Assembly (NCBI RefSeq): GCF_001529295.1
Contig: NZ_LLWK01000030.1
Location: 1-64,000 of the forward strand
Length of the DNA stretch: 64,000 nucleotides
Source: Flavobacterium sp. TAB 87
GTDB taxonomy: Bacteria; Bacteroidota; Bacteroidia; Flavobacteriales; Flavobacteriaceae
Direction of reading: 5' to 3'
Numbering within the stretch: the stretch's first letter is position 1; every line of letters starts with the position of its first letter. Below the pieces are notes generated by a model that saw only the letters and a program-made list of their open reading frames with translations, did no database searches and was not told where the DNA came from. The position numbers and the translations under genes are program-made. Of this stretch, positions 8,669 through 17,889 are shown one piece after another.

Positions 8669-8704
8669 AAAAGGGCTATAAATTTTATAATTATAGCCCT
8701 TTTT
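8669..8704. terminator. Bidirectional terminator
   Basis: A 13-bp perfect stem (8669-8681 with 8691-8703) with a nine-base loop and A/T tracts on both sides. It separates the polyamine unit from the end of the converging his operon. Confidence 0.85.
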
Positions 8705-8723
8705 CTATTTGCTGAAAATCAAT

Positions 8724-9323
8724 CTATTTCTGGCGTTCTTTTAATACTGCAACCACATCATTCAATTGAAAACCTTTAGCTTGCAACAGAATAAGGTAAT
8801 GAAAAAGTAGGTCGGCGCTTTCGCTTAAAAACAAGTCGGCATTGTCATCTTTAGCTTCAATAACCACTTCAACGGCCTCTTCTCCAACTTTTTGCGCGAT
8901 CTTATTGATGCCTTTCTCAAACAAAGAAGCCACATAACTTTTCTCCGAATCAGCATTTCCTCTTCGTACCTTAATGGTATTTTCTAACTGCGAAAGAAAT
9001 CCGAAATTCTCGTTGTTCGGCTCTTGCCAACAAGTATCTGCTCCTGTGTGACATGTTGGTCCAGCAGGTTTTGCCTGAATTAACAGCGTGTCACCGTCGC
9101 AATCGTTCTTGATGTCGACAAGGCTTAAAAAGTTACCACTCTCCTCGCCTTTCGTCCAAAGTCTTTGTTTAGAGCGGCTGTAAAATGTTACTTTTTGAGT
9201 ATCTATGGTTTGCTGCAGCGATTCTTCGTTCATGTAACCCAACATCAACACATTTTTAGTTACTGAATCCTGAATTATAGCCGGAATTAAACCGTGTGCG
9301 CTTTTTGTGAAATCTACGTTCAT
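8724..9323 (-). CDS. hisIE: Bifunctional phosphoribosyl-AMP cyclohydrolase / phosphoribosyl-ATP pyrophosphatase
   Basis: 199 residues catalysing steps 2 and 3 of histidine synthesis. The N-terminal cyclohydrolase half (about 1-105) has GYMNEESL, the SRSKQRLWTKGEESGN stretch, metal-site DCDGDTLL and the zinc-binding GPTCHTGADTCW. The C-terminal pyrophosphatase half (about 108-199) has KVGEEAVEVVIEAK and a following acidic helix. This is the usual HisI-HisE fusion. It is the last gene of the operon, 96 bases after hisF, and ends at the shared terminator. Confidence 0.95.
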   Translation of the reverse strand: MNVDFTKSAHGLIPAIIQDSVTKNVLMLGYMNEESLQQTIDTQKVTFYSRSKQRLWTKGEESGNFLSLVDIKNDCDGDTLLIQAKPAGPTCHTGADTCWQEPNNENFGFLSQLENTIKVRRGNADSEKSYVASLFEKGINKIAQKVGEEAVEVVIEAKDDNADLFLSESADLLFHYLILLQAKGFQLNDVVAVLKERQK

Positions 9324-9327
9324 ATTT

Positions 9328-9360
9328 TAAGTATTAAGTTTTAAGCTGTAAGTATTAAGT
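9328..9360. repeat. Direct repeat in the hisF-hisIE spacer
   Basis: The 12-mer TAAGTATTAAGT occurs exactly at 9328-9339 and 9349-9360. Closely similar TAAGTATTAA-type strings occur in the hisB-hisH spacer (about 11645-11700) and after the OstA-like gene (about 39835-39850). It looks like a simple dispersed intergenic repeat rather than a binding site tied to one gene. Confidence 0.5.
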
Positions 9361-9419
9361 AAGTCTATCTAAAAAGTTTTATTTATTGATACGATTTTGC
9401 ACTTAATCCGTACTACTTA

Positions 9420-10178
9420 CTATTTCATCCTTACGACGATATTATTATTCTTCAATTCTTCTTTTAACGCTTTAATTTCAATTTCTTTAAAGTGAAAAAC
9501 ACTGGCGGCTAAAGCGGCATCTGAATTTCCTTCTATAAAAGTATCTACAAAATGTTGGATATTTCCCGCGCCACCAGAAGCGATGATGGGAATGTTAATT
9601 AAAGTCGATAATTTAGCTAACGCTTCGTTTGCAAAGCCATTTTTGGTGCCGTCGTGATCCATTGATGTAAATAAGATCTCTCCAGCACCACGCGTCGCAA
9701 CTTCTACTGCCCAATCAAATAAATTCAGTTCTGTTGGTACTTTTCCACCGACCAAATGCACGATCCATTGTCCGTCAATTTGCTTGGCATCGATAGCAAC
9801 CACGACACATTGTGATCCGAATTTTTGTGCCAAGTCGTTGATTAATTGCGGATTTTTGACAGCCGATGAATTAATTGACACTTTATCTGCACCGTTGTTT
9901 AGCAAAACGGCAACATCTTCGACAGACGAGATTCCGCCACCAACGGTAAAGGGAATATTGACTTGTGAAGCCACAGAACGAACCATATCGATTAACGTTT
10001 TTCTGTCTTCCTCAGTGGCCGAAATGTCTAAAAAAACCAACTCATCTGCTCCTTCATCTGAATACAGCTTTGCCAATTCTACAGGATCTCCGGCATCACG
10101 CAAATCAACAAAATTTACGCCTTTTACGGTTCTTCCGTTTTTGATATCTAGACAGGGGATTATTCTTTTTGCAAGCAT
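9420..10178 (-). CDS. hisF: Imidazole glycerol phosphate synthase, cyclase subunit
   Basis: 252 residues, a TIM barrel that uses ammonia from HisH to convert PRFAR to imidazole glycerol phosphate and AICAR. The two catalytic aspartates are in place: D11 in [12 protein letters not shown] and D130 in VVVAIDAK. Phosphate-binding glycine motifs TVGGGI and IIASGGAG are present. It follows hisA in the operon, with a 101-base spacer holding a repeat. Confidence 0.97.
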   Translation of the reverse strand: MLAKRIIPCLDIKNGRTVKGVNFVDLRDAGDPVELAKLYSDEGADELVFLDISATEEDRKTLIDMVRSVASQVNIPFTVGGGISSVEDVAVLLNNGADKVSINSSAVKNPQLINDLAQKFGSQCVVVAIDAKQIDGQWIVHLVGGKVPTELNLFDWAVEVATRGAGEILFTSMDHDGTKNGFANEALAKLSTLINIPIIASGGAGNIQHFVDTFIEGNSDAALAASVFHFKEIEIKALKEELKNNNIVVRMK

Positions 10179-10203
10179 GATTTTTGTTATTGTTACGCAG
10201 AGA

Positions 10204-10274
10204 TTCGCAAAAGAGTCACAGAGTTGCCCAAAAATTTTGTGGATCTTTGCGATTTCTTTGTGCTGCTTTGCGAA
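10204..10274. repeat. Inverted repeat in the hisA-hisF spacer
   Basis: TTCGCAAA at 10204-10211 is mirrored by TTTGCGAA at 10267-10274, with further CTTTGCG and CGCAAAAG-like copies between them. It resembles a degenerate CGCAAAG-type repeat I associate with Flavobacterium intergenic regions. It occupies most of a 101-base spacer inside an operon, so it must be transcribed. Confidence 0.5.
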
Positions 10275-10279
10275 ATTAT

Positions 10280-11005
10280 CTATTTATTTAAAATATAGTT
10301 TTCCAATTGTTTCAACGTGATTCTTCCTTCGTAAATTGCTTTTCCAATGATTGTTCCTTCGCAACCTAATTCGCCTAATTTAGGTAATTCGTCAAAGGTT
10401 GAAATTCCACCCGAGGCGATTAGTTTTATACCTTTTGCTTCTGCTAAAATCTTTTCGTACAAATCAAAACTTGGACCTTCTAACATCCCATCTTTGGCAA
10501 TATCAGTGCAAATTACATACTGAATTCCCTTAGATAGATATTCTTGAATAAAAGGAACTAATTCTTGATCAGAATCTTCTAACCAACCTGAAATAGCTAC
10601 TTTTTCATCTTTTGCGTCAGCGCCTAAAATGATTTTATCCGAACCGTATTCTGCAATCCATTTCTCAAAAATTGCTCTATTTTTTACAGCAATACTTCCA
10701 CCTGTAATTTGGTTGGCACCACTTTCAAAAGCAATTTTCAAATCAGCATCCGACTTTAAACCGCCACCAAAATCAATTTTTAATTTGGTTTGAGAAGCGA
10801 TTTGCTCCAATATTTTGTAATTGACAATTTTGCTCGATTTTGCACCATCCAAATCTACTAAATGTAAATATTCGATTCCGTGCGCTTCGAATGATTTCGC
10901 TACTTCTAGCGGATTTTCGTTGTAAATTATTTTGGTATTGTAATCTCCTTTGGACAAACGAACGCATTTTCCGTCGATGATGTCTATAGCTGGTATTATT
11001 CTCAT
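10280..11005 (-). CDS. hisA: ProFAR isomerase
   Basis: 241 residues, a TIM barrel that opens the ribose of ProFAR to give PRFAR. Catalytic aspartates D8 ([15 protein letters not shown]) and D130 (IILGADAK) match the family, and the phosphate sites FGGGL and IASGGIS are present. It is similar in fold to hisF but carries the hisA-specific [11 protein letters not shown] start. It sits 55 bases after hisH and before hisF, the usual order. Confidence 0.96.
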   Translation of the reverse strand: MRIIPAIDIIDGKCVRLSKGDYNTKIIYNENPLEVAKSFEAHGIEYLHLVDLDGAKSSKIVNYKILEQIASQTKLKIDFGGGLKSDADLKIAFESGANQITGGSIAVKNRAIFEKWIAEYGSDKIILGADAKDEKVAISGWLEDSDQELVPFIQEYLSKGIQYVICTDIAKDGMLEGPSFDLYEKILAEAKGIKLIASGGISTFDELPKLGELGCEGTIIGKAIYEGRITLKQLENYILNK

Positions 11006-11060
11006 TTATTTAAGTCTTAAAGTTTCATAGTCTAAAGTTGTAAAGTCTCTAAAATTCAAA

Positions 11061-11642
11061 TTATATTTTTAAAAAATTGCCTAAAATTTTCTCTCCCACA
11101 TCACCACTTTTTTCTGGATGAAATTGGGTTCCGTAGAAATTATTATTTTCTAAAGCCGAAGAATATTCTAACTCGTAATCTGTAGTTGCAATGGTTTCAT
11201 CGCAAATTGGCGCATAAAAACTATGTACCAAATACATGTATTCTTTGTCGGCAATTCCTTTGAAAAGATCTGATTTCAAATTGTAAATAGTGTTCCAACC
11301 CATTTGAGGCACCTTTACTTGAGACGTAAATTTAATTACATTCACATCAAAAATCCCAAGTCCCTTTGTATTTCCTTCTTCGGATGATTTACACATCAAT
11401 TGCATGCCCAAACATATTCCTAAAACGGGTTGCTTTAAGGTCTGAATCAGCTTATCCAAACCACTTTCTTGCAGCATTTGCATCGCTGAACTCGCCTCAC
11501 CAACTCCTGGGAAAATAACTTTATCTGCGCTTTTTATTTCGTCAGGATTGTTACTCAAAACTGCTTTGTAACCCAATCTTTCGATAGCAAACATAATACT
11601 TTGAATATTTCCTGCACCGTAATTTATAATAACTATATTCAC
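11061..11642 (-). CDS. hisH: Imidazole glycerol phosphate synthase, glutamine amidotransferase subunit
   Basis: 193 residues of a class I glutaminase that feeds ammonia to HisF. The catalytic triad is visible: C77 in LGICLGMQL, H175 and E177 in GTQFHPEKSGD. The N-terminal INYGAGNIQS and the oxyanion strand PGVGEA are typical. It lies between hisB and hisA. Confidence 0.96.
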   Translation of the reverse strand: MNIVIINYGAGNIQSIMFAIERLGYKAVLSNNPDEIKSADKVIFPGVGEASSAMQMLQESGLDKLIQTLKQPVLGICLGMQLMCKSSEEGNTKGLGIFDVNVIKFTSQVKVPQMGWNTIYNLKSDLFKGIADKEYMYLVHSFYAPICDETIATTDYELEYSSALENNNFYGTQFHPEKSGDVGEKILGNFLKI

Positions 11643-11717
11643 TTGTATAAGTATTAATTATTAAGTCGTAAGCATTAATTATTTAAATACTTAACACTTA
11701 CAACTTACTTCTTACAT

Positions 11718-12854
11718 TTAAAGCATCCCCTTCGTTGAAGGCAAAATCATTTTCTCTGTATCTCTTTTTACAGCGACTTTTATCGCTTTTGCGAAAGCTT
11801 TAAAGATGGCTTCGATTTTGTGATGTTCATTATCGCCTTCCGCTTTGATATTGATGTTGGCTTTTGCACCATCAGAGAATGATTTAAAAAAGTGAAAAAA
11901 CATTTCTGTTGGCATCTTACCCACCATTTCGCGTTTGAATTCGGTTTCCCAAATCAACCAATTTCTACCACCAAAATCGATAGCAACTTGCGCTAAACAA
12001 TCGTCCATAGGCAAACAGAAACCATAACGTTCGATTCCTAATTTATTTCCTAATGCTTTAGCGAAAACTTCACCAAGAGCAATAGCTGTATCTTCAATAG
12101 TATGATGCTCGTCTACTTGTAAATCACCAACCACTTTAATCTCTAAGTCCATTTGTCCGTGACGCGAAATTTGGTCTAGCATGTGGTCAAAAAAGGCAAT
12201 TCCGGTATCAATTTTACTTTGTCCCGTTCCGTCCAGATTCAAATTAATGTAAATATCGGTTTCATGTGTTTTTCTAGTTATAGAAGCCGTACGTTCTTCG
12301 AGTTTTAAAAATTCATATATTGTTTTCCAATCCATAGATTGCAAAACAATGGTATCGTTTAGCTCTTCTCTTTTAGCACTGATTTCTTCGCTTCCAGCTC
12401 CATCAGTAGTATTCATAAAAATAGCTTTGGCACCTAAGTTTTTAGCTAATTCTACATCAGTCAATCGATCTCCAAGAACAAATGAATTTGCCAAATCGTA
12501 ATTTGGATTATCAATATACTTAGTTAACATTCCGGTGCGTGGTTTGCGTGTTGGCGCATTGTCTTCAGGAAAAGAACGGTCCACAAAAATATCATCAAAA
12601 AGTACCCCTTCGTTTTCAAAAGCTCTTAAAATGAAATTTTGAGTAGGCCAAAAGGTATCTTCAGGAAAACTAGCTGTTCCTAAACCATCTTGATTGGTTA
12701 CCATTACCAACTCAAAGTCTAACTCATTGGCGATTTTAGCCAAATATTGAAAAGCTTTGGGATAAAATTCTAATTTATCTAAACTGTCTAATTGGTATCC
12801 TTCTGGTTCCAAAACAATCGTTCCGTCACGATCTATAAAAAGTACTTTTTTCAT
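11718..12854 (-). CDS. hisB: Bifunctional histidinol-phosphatase / imidazoleglycerol-phosphate dehydratase
   Basis: 378 residues with two enzymes of histidine synthesis. The N-terminal HAD phosphatase (about 1-165) begins [12 protein letters not shown] with nucleophile and acid-base aspartates D8 and D10. The C-terminal dehydratase (about 190-378) has [13 protein letters not shown], the metal-binding DEHHTIED, and a C-terminal dehydratase-type second half. The fused form matches the enterobacterial type. It lies 75 bases before hisH and 123 bases after hisC; the latter spacer holds a long inverted repeat. Confidence 0.96.
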   Translation of the reverse strand: MKKVLFIDRDGTIVLEPEGYQLDSLDKLEFYPKAFQYLAKIANELDFELVMVTNQDGLGTASFPEDTFWPTQNFILRAFENEGVLFDDIFVDRSFPEDNAPTRKPRTGMLTKYIDNPNYDLANSFVLGDRLTDVELAKNLGAKAIFMNTTDGAGSEEISAKREELNDTIVLQSMDWKTIYEFLKLEERTASITRKTHETDIYINLNLDGTGQSKIDTGIAFFDHMLDQISRHGQMDLEIKVVGDLQVDEHHTIEDTAIALGEVFAKALGNKLGIERYGFCLPMDDCLAQVAIDFGGRNWLIWETEFKREMVGKMPTEMFFHFFKSFSDGAKANINIKAEGDNEHHKIEAIFKAFAKAIKVAVKRDTEKMILPSTKGML

Positions 12855-12869
12855 TTTTTTATTTTTTTA

Positions 12870-12979
12870 AAACACGAATTTCACGAATGTAAACGAATTG
12901 AAATTTCGAAGTTTATTGTTTTTATTTAATTGAATATGACATTTAAGAAAATTAGTGCTAATTAGTGAAATTCGTGTTT
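12870..12979. repeat. Long inverted repeat in the hisC-hisB spacer
   Basis: AAACACGAATTTCAC at 12870-12884 is a perfect 15-bp inverted match to GTGAAATTCGTGTTT at 12965-12979, enclosing 80 bases. The right arm overlaps the hisC stop codon. In the his transcript this could form a strong intercistronic hairpin. ACACGAATTTCACGAAT-type strings are, as far as I recall, common between genes in Flavobacterium. Confidence 0.65.
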
Positions 12980-14021
12980 AAATAGATTTCAAAGCCTCCA
13001 TTAATTTTTTATTCTCATCCGCTGTTCCAATCGTCAAACGCAATGTATTTTCGCAAAGTGGTTGTGTTGTTCTATTGCGAATTACAATTCCTTTTGCTAT
13101 TAATTCATTATAGCGTTTGTTGGCGTCATCTACTTTGATCAAAATGAAATTTGCTTCTGTTGGATAAATTTTCTCTACGAAAGAAACTTGACCTAAAACT
13201 TGAAGTAAATTTGATCTCTCAGTTAAAATTGAAGCTATTTCGTTAGCTATTTTAACCGCATCACTCAAACGTTCTAAAGCTTTTTGTTGCGTTAATTCGT
13301 TTACATTATACGGTGGCTTTATTTTGTTTAGAACAGAAATTAAAGCTTCTGAACCATAACAAATTCCCAAACGTATTCCTGCCAAACCATAAGCTTTTGA
13401 TAAGGTTTGCGTAATAATCAAATTTGGATATTGATCTAATTTTTCTAGCCAACTTGCTTTATCTGAAAAATCAATGTAAGCTTCATCTATTACGACAATA
13501 CCTTTAAATTTATTTAATAAAGTGGTTACACTTTCTGTAGAAAATGAATTTCCTGTTGGGTTATTTGGTGAACACAAAAAGATAATTTTAGTATTGGTAT
13601 CAAGATTTTCTAAAATTTTTGCTACTTGTGGTTGAAAGTCTGTAGAAAGTAATACTTCTCTATTCTCAACCGCATTGATATTAGCCAAAACACCATACAT
13701 ACCGTACGTTGGTGGCAATGAAATAACGTTGTCTACTTTAGGTTCACAAAAAGCTCTGAAGAGCAAATCTAAAACCTCATCGCTTCCATTTCCTAATAGA
13801 ATTTGTTTTGGATTTATATTTTTCATTCTTCCCAAAACTACTTTTACAGAAGCTTGTTGCGGATCTGGATACCGATTTACGCCGTTTTGGTATGGATTTT
13901 CATTAGCATCCAAAAAAATCATATCTGCAGTATCAAAATCCTCAAACTCATCACGGGCAGACGAATATGGTTTTAATTTTTTTACGTTTTCACGTATTAG
14001 ATTATTTATATCGAAACTCAT
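12978..14021 (-). CDS. hisC: Histidinol-phosphate aminotransferase
   Basis: 347 residues, a fold-type I PLP enzyme transferring the glutamate amino group to imidazole acetol phosphate. The PLP lysine is K209 in TQTLSKAYGLAGIRLG, with R217 after it. SPNNPTGN and VVIDEAYIDF place the cofactor ring, and LDANENPYQ is the family N-terminal signature. It begins 10 bases after hisD ends, so these two are tightly coupled. Confidence 0.96.
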   Translation of the reverse strand: MSFDINNLIRENVKKLKPYSSARDEFEDFDTADMIFLDANENPYQNGVNRYPDPQQASVKVVLGRMKNINPKQILLGNGSDEVLDLLFRAFCEPKVDNVISLPPTYGMYGVLANINAVENREVLLSTDFQPQVAKILENLDTNTKIIFLCSPNNPTGNSFSTESVTTLLNKFKGIVVIDEAYIDFSDKASWLEKLDQYPNLIITQTLSKAYGLAGIRLGICYGSEALISVLNKIKPPYNVNELTQQKALERLSDAVKIANEIASILTERSNLLQVLGQVSFVEKIYPTEANFILIKVDDANKRYNELIAKGIVIRNRTTQPLCENTLRLTIGTADENKKLMEALKSI

Positions 14022-14031
14022 TTTTAAATCT

Positions 14032-15318
14032 TTAAATTTTTAAATCTTTCAACCTCAATGTAACTGCATTTTTGTGTGCTTGTAACCCTTCTGCTTCTGC
14101 CATTAACTCAATAGCTGGTCCAATATTTTGAATACCACTTTCTGAAATTTTCTGAAAAGTCATTGCTTTCAAGAAACTATCTAAATTTACGCCGCTATAA
14201 TTCTTCGCGTATCCGTTAGTTGGCAAGGTATGATTTGTACCCGAAGCATAATCTCCTGCACTTTCTGGTGTATAATTTCCAATAAAAACTGAACCTGCGT
14301 TTCCAATATTATTTACATAAAAATCTTCATCTTTCGTACAAATAATAAAGTGCTCAGGACCGTATTCATCAATTAACTCTAAAGCGACAGTATCATTTTC
14401 GACATAAATCAATTTAGAATTTGCAATTGCTTTTTCTGCAATTTCTTTTCTTGGTAGGACTTCGATTTGTTTTTGAATTTCATTTTCTACTTCGTCGATC
14501 AACGCTTTTGATGTAGATACCAAAATTACTTGACTATCTGTTCCGTGTTCCGCTTGTGACAGTAAGTCTGAAGCTATAAAAGCAGGAACTGCAGTATCAT
14601 CAGCAACTATTAGCAATTCTGAAGGTCCAGCAGGCATATCAATGGCTACTCCAAATTGCGTTGCTAATTGTTTGGCTACTGTTACAAACTGATTTCCTGG
14701 TCCAAATATTTTGTATACTTTTGGAATTAATTCGGTACCAAAAGTCATTCCTGCTATCGCTTGAATTCCGCCTACCTTTAAAATTTTGGTAACGCCACAT
14801 AAATTCGCAGCATATAAAATTGCTGGATGAATATTTCCTTTTTTATCTGGTGGCGAACACAATACAATTTCCTTACAGCCAGCAATATTTGCTGGAACAG
14901 CCAGCATTAATACCGTTGAAAACAAAGGTGCTGTTCCGCCGGGAATGTATAAACCTATTTTTTGAATTGGTCTCTTTTCTTGCCAGCACTGTACTCCATC
15001 AGTAGTTTCTATACTAATTGGAGCTGTTTTTTGAGCAGCGTGAAATTTTTCTATATTCGATTTTGCTAATTGAATGGCTTCTTTTAGTTCTTTTGAAACC
15101 GTTTCAATAGCAGTAGCTATTTCTGCTTGCGAAACTTCCAAAACAGGAACTGAAACACCATCAAAAAGCGAAGTATATTTTGCAACAGCAATGTCTCCTT
15201 TAGATTGTACTTCCTTAAAAATTCCTTTAACTGTAGATTCAATATCATCTACTGTTTTAGTTGGCCTTTCTAATATAGTGGACCAAGTTTCGGGTTTGGG
15301 ATTGTATATTTTATTCAT
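14032..15318 (-). CDS. hisD: Histidinol dehydrogenase
   Basis: 428 residues, full length. It is zinc- and NAD-dependent and performs the last two steps of histidine synthesis. LYIPGGTAPLFSTVLM, the NAD-site segment YKIFGPGNQFVTVAKQ, zinc-ligand region SQAEHGTDSQ and catalytic GPEHFIICT are all present, with the C-terminal GTNHTLPTNGYAK. It lies 45 bases after hisG. Confidence 0.97.
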   Translation of the reverse strand: MNKIYNPKPETWSTILERPTKTVDDIESTVKGIFKEVQSKGDIAVAKYTSLFDGVSVPVLEVSQAEIATAIETVSKELKEAIQLAKSNIEKFHAAQKTAPISIETTDGVQCWQEKRPIQKIGLYIPGGTAPLFSTVLMLAVPANIAGCKEIVLCSPPDKKGNIHPAILYAANLCGVTKILKVGGIQAIAGMTFGTELIPKVYKIFGPGNQFVTVAKQLATQFGVAIDMPAGPSELLIVADDTAVPAFIASDLLSQAEHGTDSQVILVSTSKALIDEVENEIQKQIEVLPRKEIAEKAIANSKLIYVENDTVALELIDEYGPEHFIICTKDEDFYVNNIGNAGSVFIGNYTPESAGDYASGTNHTLPTNGYAKNYSGVNLDSFLKAMTFQKISESGIQNIGPAIELMAEAEGLQAHKNAVTLRLKDLKI

Positions 15319-15363
15319 TTTTTTCAGTTGCTAAATTTCTAAGATGCTGCGTTACTACGTTTT

Positions 15364-16221
15364 TTACAAAACCATTTTTTCAATAGGACACACTAAGATA
15401 CCTTCTGCTCCTAACTCCTTCAATTGATCTATGACTTCCCAAAAAGTATCTTTTTCAATAACGGAGTGTACACTGCTCCAACCTTCTTGTGCTAATGGCA
15501 AAACAGTTAAACTTCTTAAAACTTGAAGAATTTTTGCAACATCATCGATTTTATCATTAGGCACATTCATCAAAATATATTTTGATTTTCTTGCTCTTAA
15601 AACAGATTCGATTCTGAATTTTAAAGTGTCTATTATTTTTTGAGATTCTGGACTTATTTTTGGAGAAACCGCCAAAACTGCTTCACTTTTAAAGATAACC
15701 TCAACCTCTTTTAAGTTATTCTTGAATAAAGTACTTCCGCTAGAAACGATATCTACAATCGCATCAGCCAACCCGATATTTGGAGCTATTTCAACAGATC
15801 CTGATATTTGGTGAATATCAACATTTATGCCTTGTGGGTTTAAAAAATCAAGTACTGTATTTGGGTATGAAGTCGCAATACGCAACCCTTCTAAATCTTT
15901 AACAGAGTTGTACTCAAATGTTTTTGGCACTGCTATAGATACTTTACATTTTGAAAAACCTAATTTTTGAATTACTTCAATATCTTTTCCTTTTTCAATT
16001 AATAAATTATCACCAACAATAGCAATATCTACAACTCCATCAATCAAATATTGAGGTATATCTGAATTTCGTAAATACAAAACTTCCAATGGAAAATTAG
16101 AAGCTTCTGCTTTTAATTGATCGATTCCGTTATCTATAGATATTCCAGCATCTTTTAAAAGCTGAATACTTTCTTCGTTTAAACGTCCTGATTTTTGAAT
16201 TGCAATTTTTAAAGTACTCAT
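15364..16221 (-). CDS. hisG: ATP phosphoribosyltransferase, long form
   Basis: 285 residues. It catalyses the first committed step, joining ATP and PRPP. At this length it includes the C-terminal ACT-like domain (about 215-285, LPLAQEGWSSVHSV region), so it should be histidine-inhibited and independent of HisZ. KSGRLNEES at the N-terminus and the PRPP site DIVSSGSTLFKNNL are typical. As first gene of the operon it follows the attenuator, with about 50 bases between terminator and start codon. Confidence 0.97.
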   Translation of the reverse strand: MSTLKIAIQKSGRLNEESIQLLKDAGISIDNGIDQLKAEASNFPLEVLYLRNSDIPQYLIDGVVDIAIVGDNLLIEKGKDIEVIQKLGFSKCKVSIAVPKTFEYNSVKDLEGLRIATSYPNTVLDFLNPQGINVDIHQISGSVEIAPNIGLADAIVDIVSSGSTLFKNNLKEVEVIFKSEAVLAVSPKISPESQKIIDTLKFRIESVLRARKSKYILMNVPNDKIDDVAKILQVLRSLTVLPLAQEGWSSVHSVIEKDTFWEVIDQLKELGAEGILVCPIEKMVL

Positions 16222-16269
16222 TTTTCTTTTTTTTTATAATTAATAGTTTGAGTACAAAGAATAGGTAAC

Positions 16270-16304
16270 AAAAAACCCGTTTGATGTACTCAAACGGGTT
16301 TTAA
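16270..16304 (-). terminator. his operon attenuator hairpin
   Basis: On the minus strand a 10-bp perfect stem, ACCCGTTTGA with TCAAACGGGT (16299-16290 and 16284-16275), has a five-base loop and is followed by a T tract. It lies between the His-codon-rich leader and hisG. It is the expected Rho-independent attenuator: when charged tRNA-His is plentiful the ribosome clears the leader and the hairpin stops transcription. Confidence 0.85.
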
Positions 16305-16329
16305 AATATGATGATTTACATGCATACCA

Positions 16330-16389
16330 TTAACACATCGCTTGAGAGCAATTATGAAAATGATGATGATGTACTTGATTTGAAAACAT
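16330..16389 (-). CDS. hisL: his operon leader peptide
   Basis: A 19-codon frame on the minus strand encoding MFSNQVHHHHFHNCSQAMC, then TAA. Five of six consecutive codons are CAT histidine codons. It begins about 34 bases after a TATATTTG box and ends about 30 bases before the attenuator stem. This is the classical arrangement for ribosome-mediated attenuation of a histidine operon. The sequence is unlike the enterobacterial HisL apart from the His run, so assignment rests on position and codon content. Confidence 0.85.
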   Translation of the reverse strand: MFSNQVHHHHFHNCSQAMC

Positions 16390-16422
16390 TGTTGGTTGAT
16401 TTTTTATTCTTTGATTCGGTTG

Positions 16423-16430
16423 CAAATATA
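16423..16430 (-). promoter_or_regulatory. -7 box of the his operon
   Basis: The minus strand reads TATATTTG, a full match to TAnnTTTG, about 34 bases before the leader start. The -33 region is only T-rich, without a clear TTTG. Confidence 0.6.
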
Positions 16431-16431
16431 C

Positions 16432-16755
16432 AGGTAATTTTCTTAAAAAGACTATTTTTAATTTAACTTAACAACTGTTTATTGTTAAAAACTTATTGTC
16501 CTGAATTACTTCCCCTTTATTTATAGTAGCTGGGCTCAATTTATTTATTTAAAAATTATAGTTTGAAATTCTAATTTTATTGTTCAGAATTATTCCGAGC
16601 CAAATAGCAACTAGCTGCGCTATTACAGTTCCAATCGCTAAAACTGCTACAATAAAAGAAAAATGATTTACTACTAAGGGCAAATATCCATCCTTGATAT
16701 TTATTGTTTTTAAGGTTGATATTAACTACCGTTTTCTAAAAGATTTTTGTACTTA
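16432..16755 (-). other. Non-coding stretch between VIT gene and his promoter
   Basis: No full gene. On the minus strand 16683-16549 is an open frame of 44 codons starting TTG whose product has a hydrophobic stretch (FSFIVAVLAIGTVIAQLVAI) and a basic end. It has no ATG and a stop lies shortly upstream in frame. It could be a small membrane protein translated from TTG, a gene remnant, or chance. Otherwise the stretch is AT-rich with no clear terminator for the metal operon. Confidence 0.35.
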
Positions 16756-17874
16756 TCATCCCGCTAAAGAAATTCCAATTAAAGATCCAATTCCGTAGGT
16801 AATTGCTGCGGCAGCCAATCCAAAACCAACTTGCCTTAAGCCTGAAAACAAAACATTTTTACCAGTCAATAGCGTAATAGCAGCACCAATGCCAAAAAGG
16901 CCAACTACACTGCTCCCAACACTTAATAAAATAGCATTTTTTCCTTCTAAAATCATGAATGGATATAATGGAATAATTGCTCCAATAGAAAAAAGAACAA
17001 AAGAAGCAATGGCCGCCTCCCAGGCTGAACCTCCTAACTCTTCTTTATCAATACCTAGCTCTTCTTTGATAATTGCGTCGATAGCGGTTTCGTGGGTTTC
17101 AAAAGCTTTATTGGCCAGTTTTTGTGCTTCAACAAAATCCATTCCCTTGGCTTGATACAACAAAACCAATTCTTTTTTCTCTTCCTCAGGTGACGCTTGC
17201 AATTCTTCTGTTTCTAAGTCAATTTGTCGCTGATTCAATTCTCTCGAACTTTGTACCGAAAGCCATTCGCCTAAAGCCATAGAAATTGCTCCGGCCAAAA
17301 GTCCTGCAATACCAGTTAATAAAATAGTATTGTTAGAAACCGCAGCTCCCGCCACTCCCATCACCAAACTCATATTAGAAACCAAACCGTCGTTAGAACC
17401 TAAAACTGCTGCGCGCAAAGCGTTTCCTCCTACTGATTTATGTCTACTTTCGAACTTTGATAAAAAACCTCCTGAAACATTCAATGCCCCATTATTATTT
17501 ACCGCTTCTATAATTTTGAGGTGATTGTGTTCGAAACCTGTCGGTTTTTCTCCACTTTGAAGCTTAGTTTTGACTGCATTTACTGCAAACTGTTTTTCTA
17601 TACTGGAAAGGCTGCTGATGATTGAATTGTATCCGAAAATTTTACCTAATTTCAATTGCAATTTGGCTCTTGAAGATGGCAATGGCATTGTATATTTAGG
17701 ATCAAATTTTGAAATTTTATGAAGTATATTTTCGGAATGTCCATTTTCAATTTCTGATAAACTTTGCAATACTCTTATCAAATTATCATCATTTTGAATA
17801 GCAGCAATGCGATCATATAAAAACGAAGTATCGACTTCCGTTTGCAACTGGTCTTTTAATTTATTTAGGTCCAT
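16756..17874 (-). CDS. Ferritin-like/VIT1 (CCC1) family membrane metal transporter
   Basis: 372 residues. Residues 1-125 form a ferritin-like four-helix domain with the complete di-iron ligand set: E13, E43xxH46, E93 and E115xxH118. Residues 150-372 are a VIT1/CCC1 transporter with LRAAVLGSNDGLVSNMSLVMG (151-171) and about five membrane segments. Relatives with this fusion (MbfA and similar) export iron or manganese and protect against metal and peroxide stress. It begins 15 bases after the RND adaptor and is the last gene of the metal operon, which suggests that ferrous iron or manganese is among the exported ions. Confidence 0.85.
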   Translation of the reverse strand: MDLNKLKDQLQTEVDTSFLYDRIAAIQNDDNLIRVLQSLSEIENGHSENILHKISKFDPKYTMPLPSSRAKLQLKLGKIFGYNSIISSLSSIEKQFAVNAVKTKLQSGEKPTGFEHNHLKIIEAVNNNGALNVSGGFLSKFESRHKSVGGNALRAAVLGSNDGLVSNMSLVMGVAGAAVSNNTILLTGIAGLLAGAISMALGEWLSVQSSRELNQRQIDLETEELQASPEEEKKELVLLYQAKGMDFVEAQKLANKAFETHETAIDAIIKEELGIDKEELGGSAWEAAIASFVLFSIGAIIPLYPFMILEGKNAILLSVGSSVVGLFGIGAAITLLTGKNVLFSGLRQVGFGLAAAAITYGIGSLIGISLAG

Positions 17875-17889
17875 TTATCTCCTATTTAA

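Noticed and set aside
9784..10320. 178-codon frame antisense to hisF and the hisA end
   Set aside because: It is a mirror of real genes; low complexity with no conserved motif.
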